The notes under the pieces were generated by a model. The model worked only from the letters and a program-made list of their open reading frames with translations. It was not told where the DNA came from and made no database searches. Positions 63,069 to 64,000 of a stretch of DNA of 64,000 nucleotides are shown here, piece after piece. Where the stretch lies: contig NZ_JACHGE010000003.1 of assembly GCF_014202225.1 (NCBI RefSeq), positions 186,001 to 250,000 on the forward strand, read 5' to 3'. How positions within the stretch are numbered: the first letter of the stretch is position 1; every line of letters starts with the position of its first letter. The translations under genes were made by a program, and so were the position numbers. This DNA comes from Algibacter amylolyticus. GTDB taxonomy: Bacteria > Bacteroidota > Bacteroidia > Flavobacteriales > Flavobacteriaceae.

Positions 63069-64000
63069 TTAACTAGCGTAAAATTGAAAGGCGTCTAAAA
63101 TTACATTATTGTCTACCAAACAATCTATCTTACAGGTACCAATCGATTCCAAAAGAACAAAATTAATATTACCATGATTGTTTTTCTTATCGTATTTAAG
63201 TAATTCTATAATAGCATCATAATCATTATCTTCAAAGGTTACCTTATCATAATAACTAAGAAATAAGTCTTTTATGTTTTGGGTAGTTTGCTTTTGGAAA
63301 CCTAACAATTCGGTTGAAATATAACTCGCCAAAATCATACCCACAATTATTGCTTCACCATGTAATAAGGTAGTTTTATTCTCATTACTTAAAAAATAAG
63401 ATTCTATGGCGTGGCCTAAGGTATGTCCGAAATTTAACGTTTTACGTAAGCCATTTTCAAAAGGATCTTCTTCAACAACATTTCGTTTAATTATAACGGA
63501 TTCGTGTATTAGTTCATCTAAATTATCTAAATTTAATTTTGATAAATCTTGAAATTTATTCCAATAATTTTCTCCTGTTATTAAGCCATGTTTAAGCATT
63601 TCAGCCAATCCAGAACGCATTTGTTCCTTAGGTAAAGTGTCTAAAAATGAAGTGTCAATCAGTACTAAATCAGGATTACTAATAACTCCAATTTGGTTTT
63701 TTAAGTGCCCTAAATCAACTCCTGTTTTGCCTCCAACAGAGGCATCTACCATTGATAATAAAGTGGTAGGTACGTTTACATAAGAAATACCACGTTTAAA
63801 AGTACAAGCTACAAAACCTCCTAAATCTGTAATAACACCACCACCAATATTTATCATTAAACTTTTACGGTCTGCATCAAGTTCAGAAAGTGTATTCCAA
63901 ACACCAACACAAGTGTCAATGTTTTTGTTTATTTCGCCAGATTCAATTTCAATTATTTCAATTATTTTATCAGTTTCAAGTCGGTTTAAAAACTTAGGCA
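63069..64000 (-). CDS. aroB: 3-dehydroquinate synthase, partial (5' end beyond window)
   Basis: The shikimate-pathway enzyme that converts DAHP to 3-dehydroquinate with NAD and a divalent metal. Visible landmarks: NIGGGVITDLGGFVACTF, VPTTLLSMVDASVGGKTGVD, a metal-binding Glu in GLAEMLKHGL, and the histidines in LNFGHTLGHAIE and LLHGEAI. The frame stays open upstream of an internal Met at 63857 to the window edge. It reads ESGEINKNIDTCVGVWNTLS then ELDADRKSLM, which matches the family before the NAD loop, so the true start is outside. Roughly 310 residues are present, lacking only the first 40 or so. It is unrelated to the polysaccharide locus. Confidence 0.95.
   Translation of the reverse strand, partial: PKFLNRLETDKIIEIIEIESGEINKNIDTCVGVWNTLSELDADRKSLMINIGGGVITDLGGFVACTFKRGISYVNVPTTLLSMVDASVGGKTGVDLGHLKNQIGVISNPDLVLIDTSFLDTLPKEQMRSGLAEMLKHGLITGENYWNKFQDLSKLNLDNLDELIHESVIIKRNVVEEDPFENGLRKTLNFGHTLGHAIESYFLSNENKTTLLHGEAIIVGMILASYISTELLGFQKQTTQNIKDLFLSYYDKVTFEDNDYDAIIELLKYDKKNNHGNINFVLLESIGTCKIDCLVDNNVILDAFQFYAS

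Noticed and set aside
1-64000. CRISPR arrays, tRNA or rRNA genes, transposases, integrases and phage genes
   Set aside because: Nothing with regular spaced repeats, cloverleaf-like or rRNA sequence, or matching protein motifs was seen on reading; a covariance-model scan was not possible.

Overview
The window is chromosomal DNA from a member of the Bacteroidota, most likely the marine Flavobacteriaceae. The base composition is strongly AT-rich. Ribosome binding sites are weak and A-rich. Several promoters fit the Bacteroidota TTTG / TAnnTTTG pattern. The gene order (DUF4834, YfhO, glycosyltransferase, flippase; uvrA, ECF sigma factor, nth, bcp) and short dispersed intergenic repeats also look flavobacterial. 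I cannot name genus or species from the sequence alone. No rRNA, tRNA, CRISPR array, transposase or phage gene was seen.

Left part (1-19300): ordinary chromosome. It begins with a small membrane protein, a YfhO-like giant membrane protein, a glycosyltransferase and a flippase (146-5686). Two paralogous secreted repeat proteins follow on the minus strand (5866-8141); each is preceded by a sigma-54-like -24/-12 element. Next come uvrA, an ECF sigma factor with a 48-residue companion ORF, an endonuclease III lacking its iron-sulfur ligands, a bcp-type peroxiredoxin, a conserved 491-residue protein of unknown function, a PhnP-like metallo-hydrolase, two small envelope proteins, an XRE regulator with an operator cluster facing an M14 carboxypeptidase, and an Lrp/AsnC regulator.

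Middle and right part (19400-63000): one very large polysaccharide locus. Rightward from 56696 run a DegT aminotransferase, a PglF/CapD dehydratase, a Wza-type export lipoprotein and a Wzc-type tyrosine kinase. Leftward from 55810 to 21862 run about 26 further genes: UDP-sugar epimerase and two UDP-sugar dehydrogenases, Wzx flippase, EpsG-type polymerase, seven or eight glycosyltransferases, pyruvyl transferase with a nitroreductase, a deacetylase, and an MBOAT/SGNH acylation pair. An 885-base AT-rich divergent region separates the two arms. Together these encode a Wzx/Wzy/Wza/Wzc-type capsule or exopolysaccharide with uronic acids and probably a bacillosamine-like first sugar, the latter from PglF and PglE on the right arm and PglD and PglC at the far left.

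The most unusual section is 21862-32508. A PglC-like initiating transferase and a PglD-like acetyltransferase sit with a stand-alone amino-acid-type adenylation enzyme, a carrier protein, an ATP-grasp ligase and four GNAT/FemAB-like proteins, one of them fused to a flavoprotein. I infer a carrier-protein-dependent module that activates an amino or carboxylic acid, possibly oxidises it, and attaches it to the polysaccharide as an amide. A second MBOAT/SGNH pair (19425-21858), a decayed SGNH gene (32716-33154) and an oppositely oriented beta-helix lipoprotein (34844-36808) suggest repeated gain and loss of decoration genes. The window ends inside aroB.
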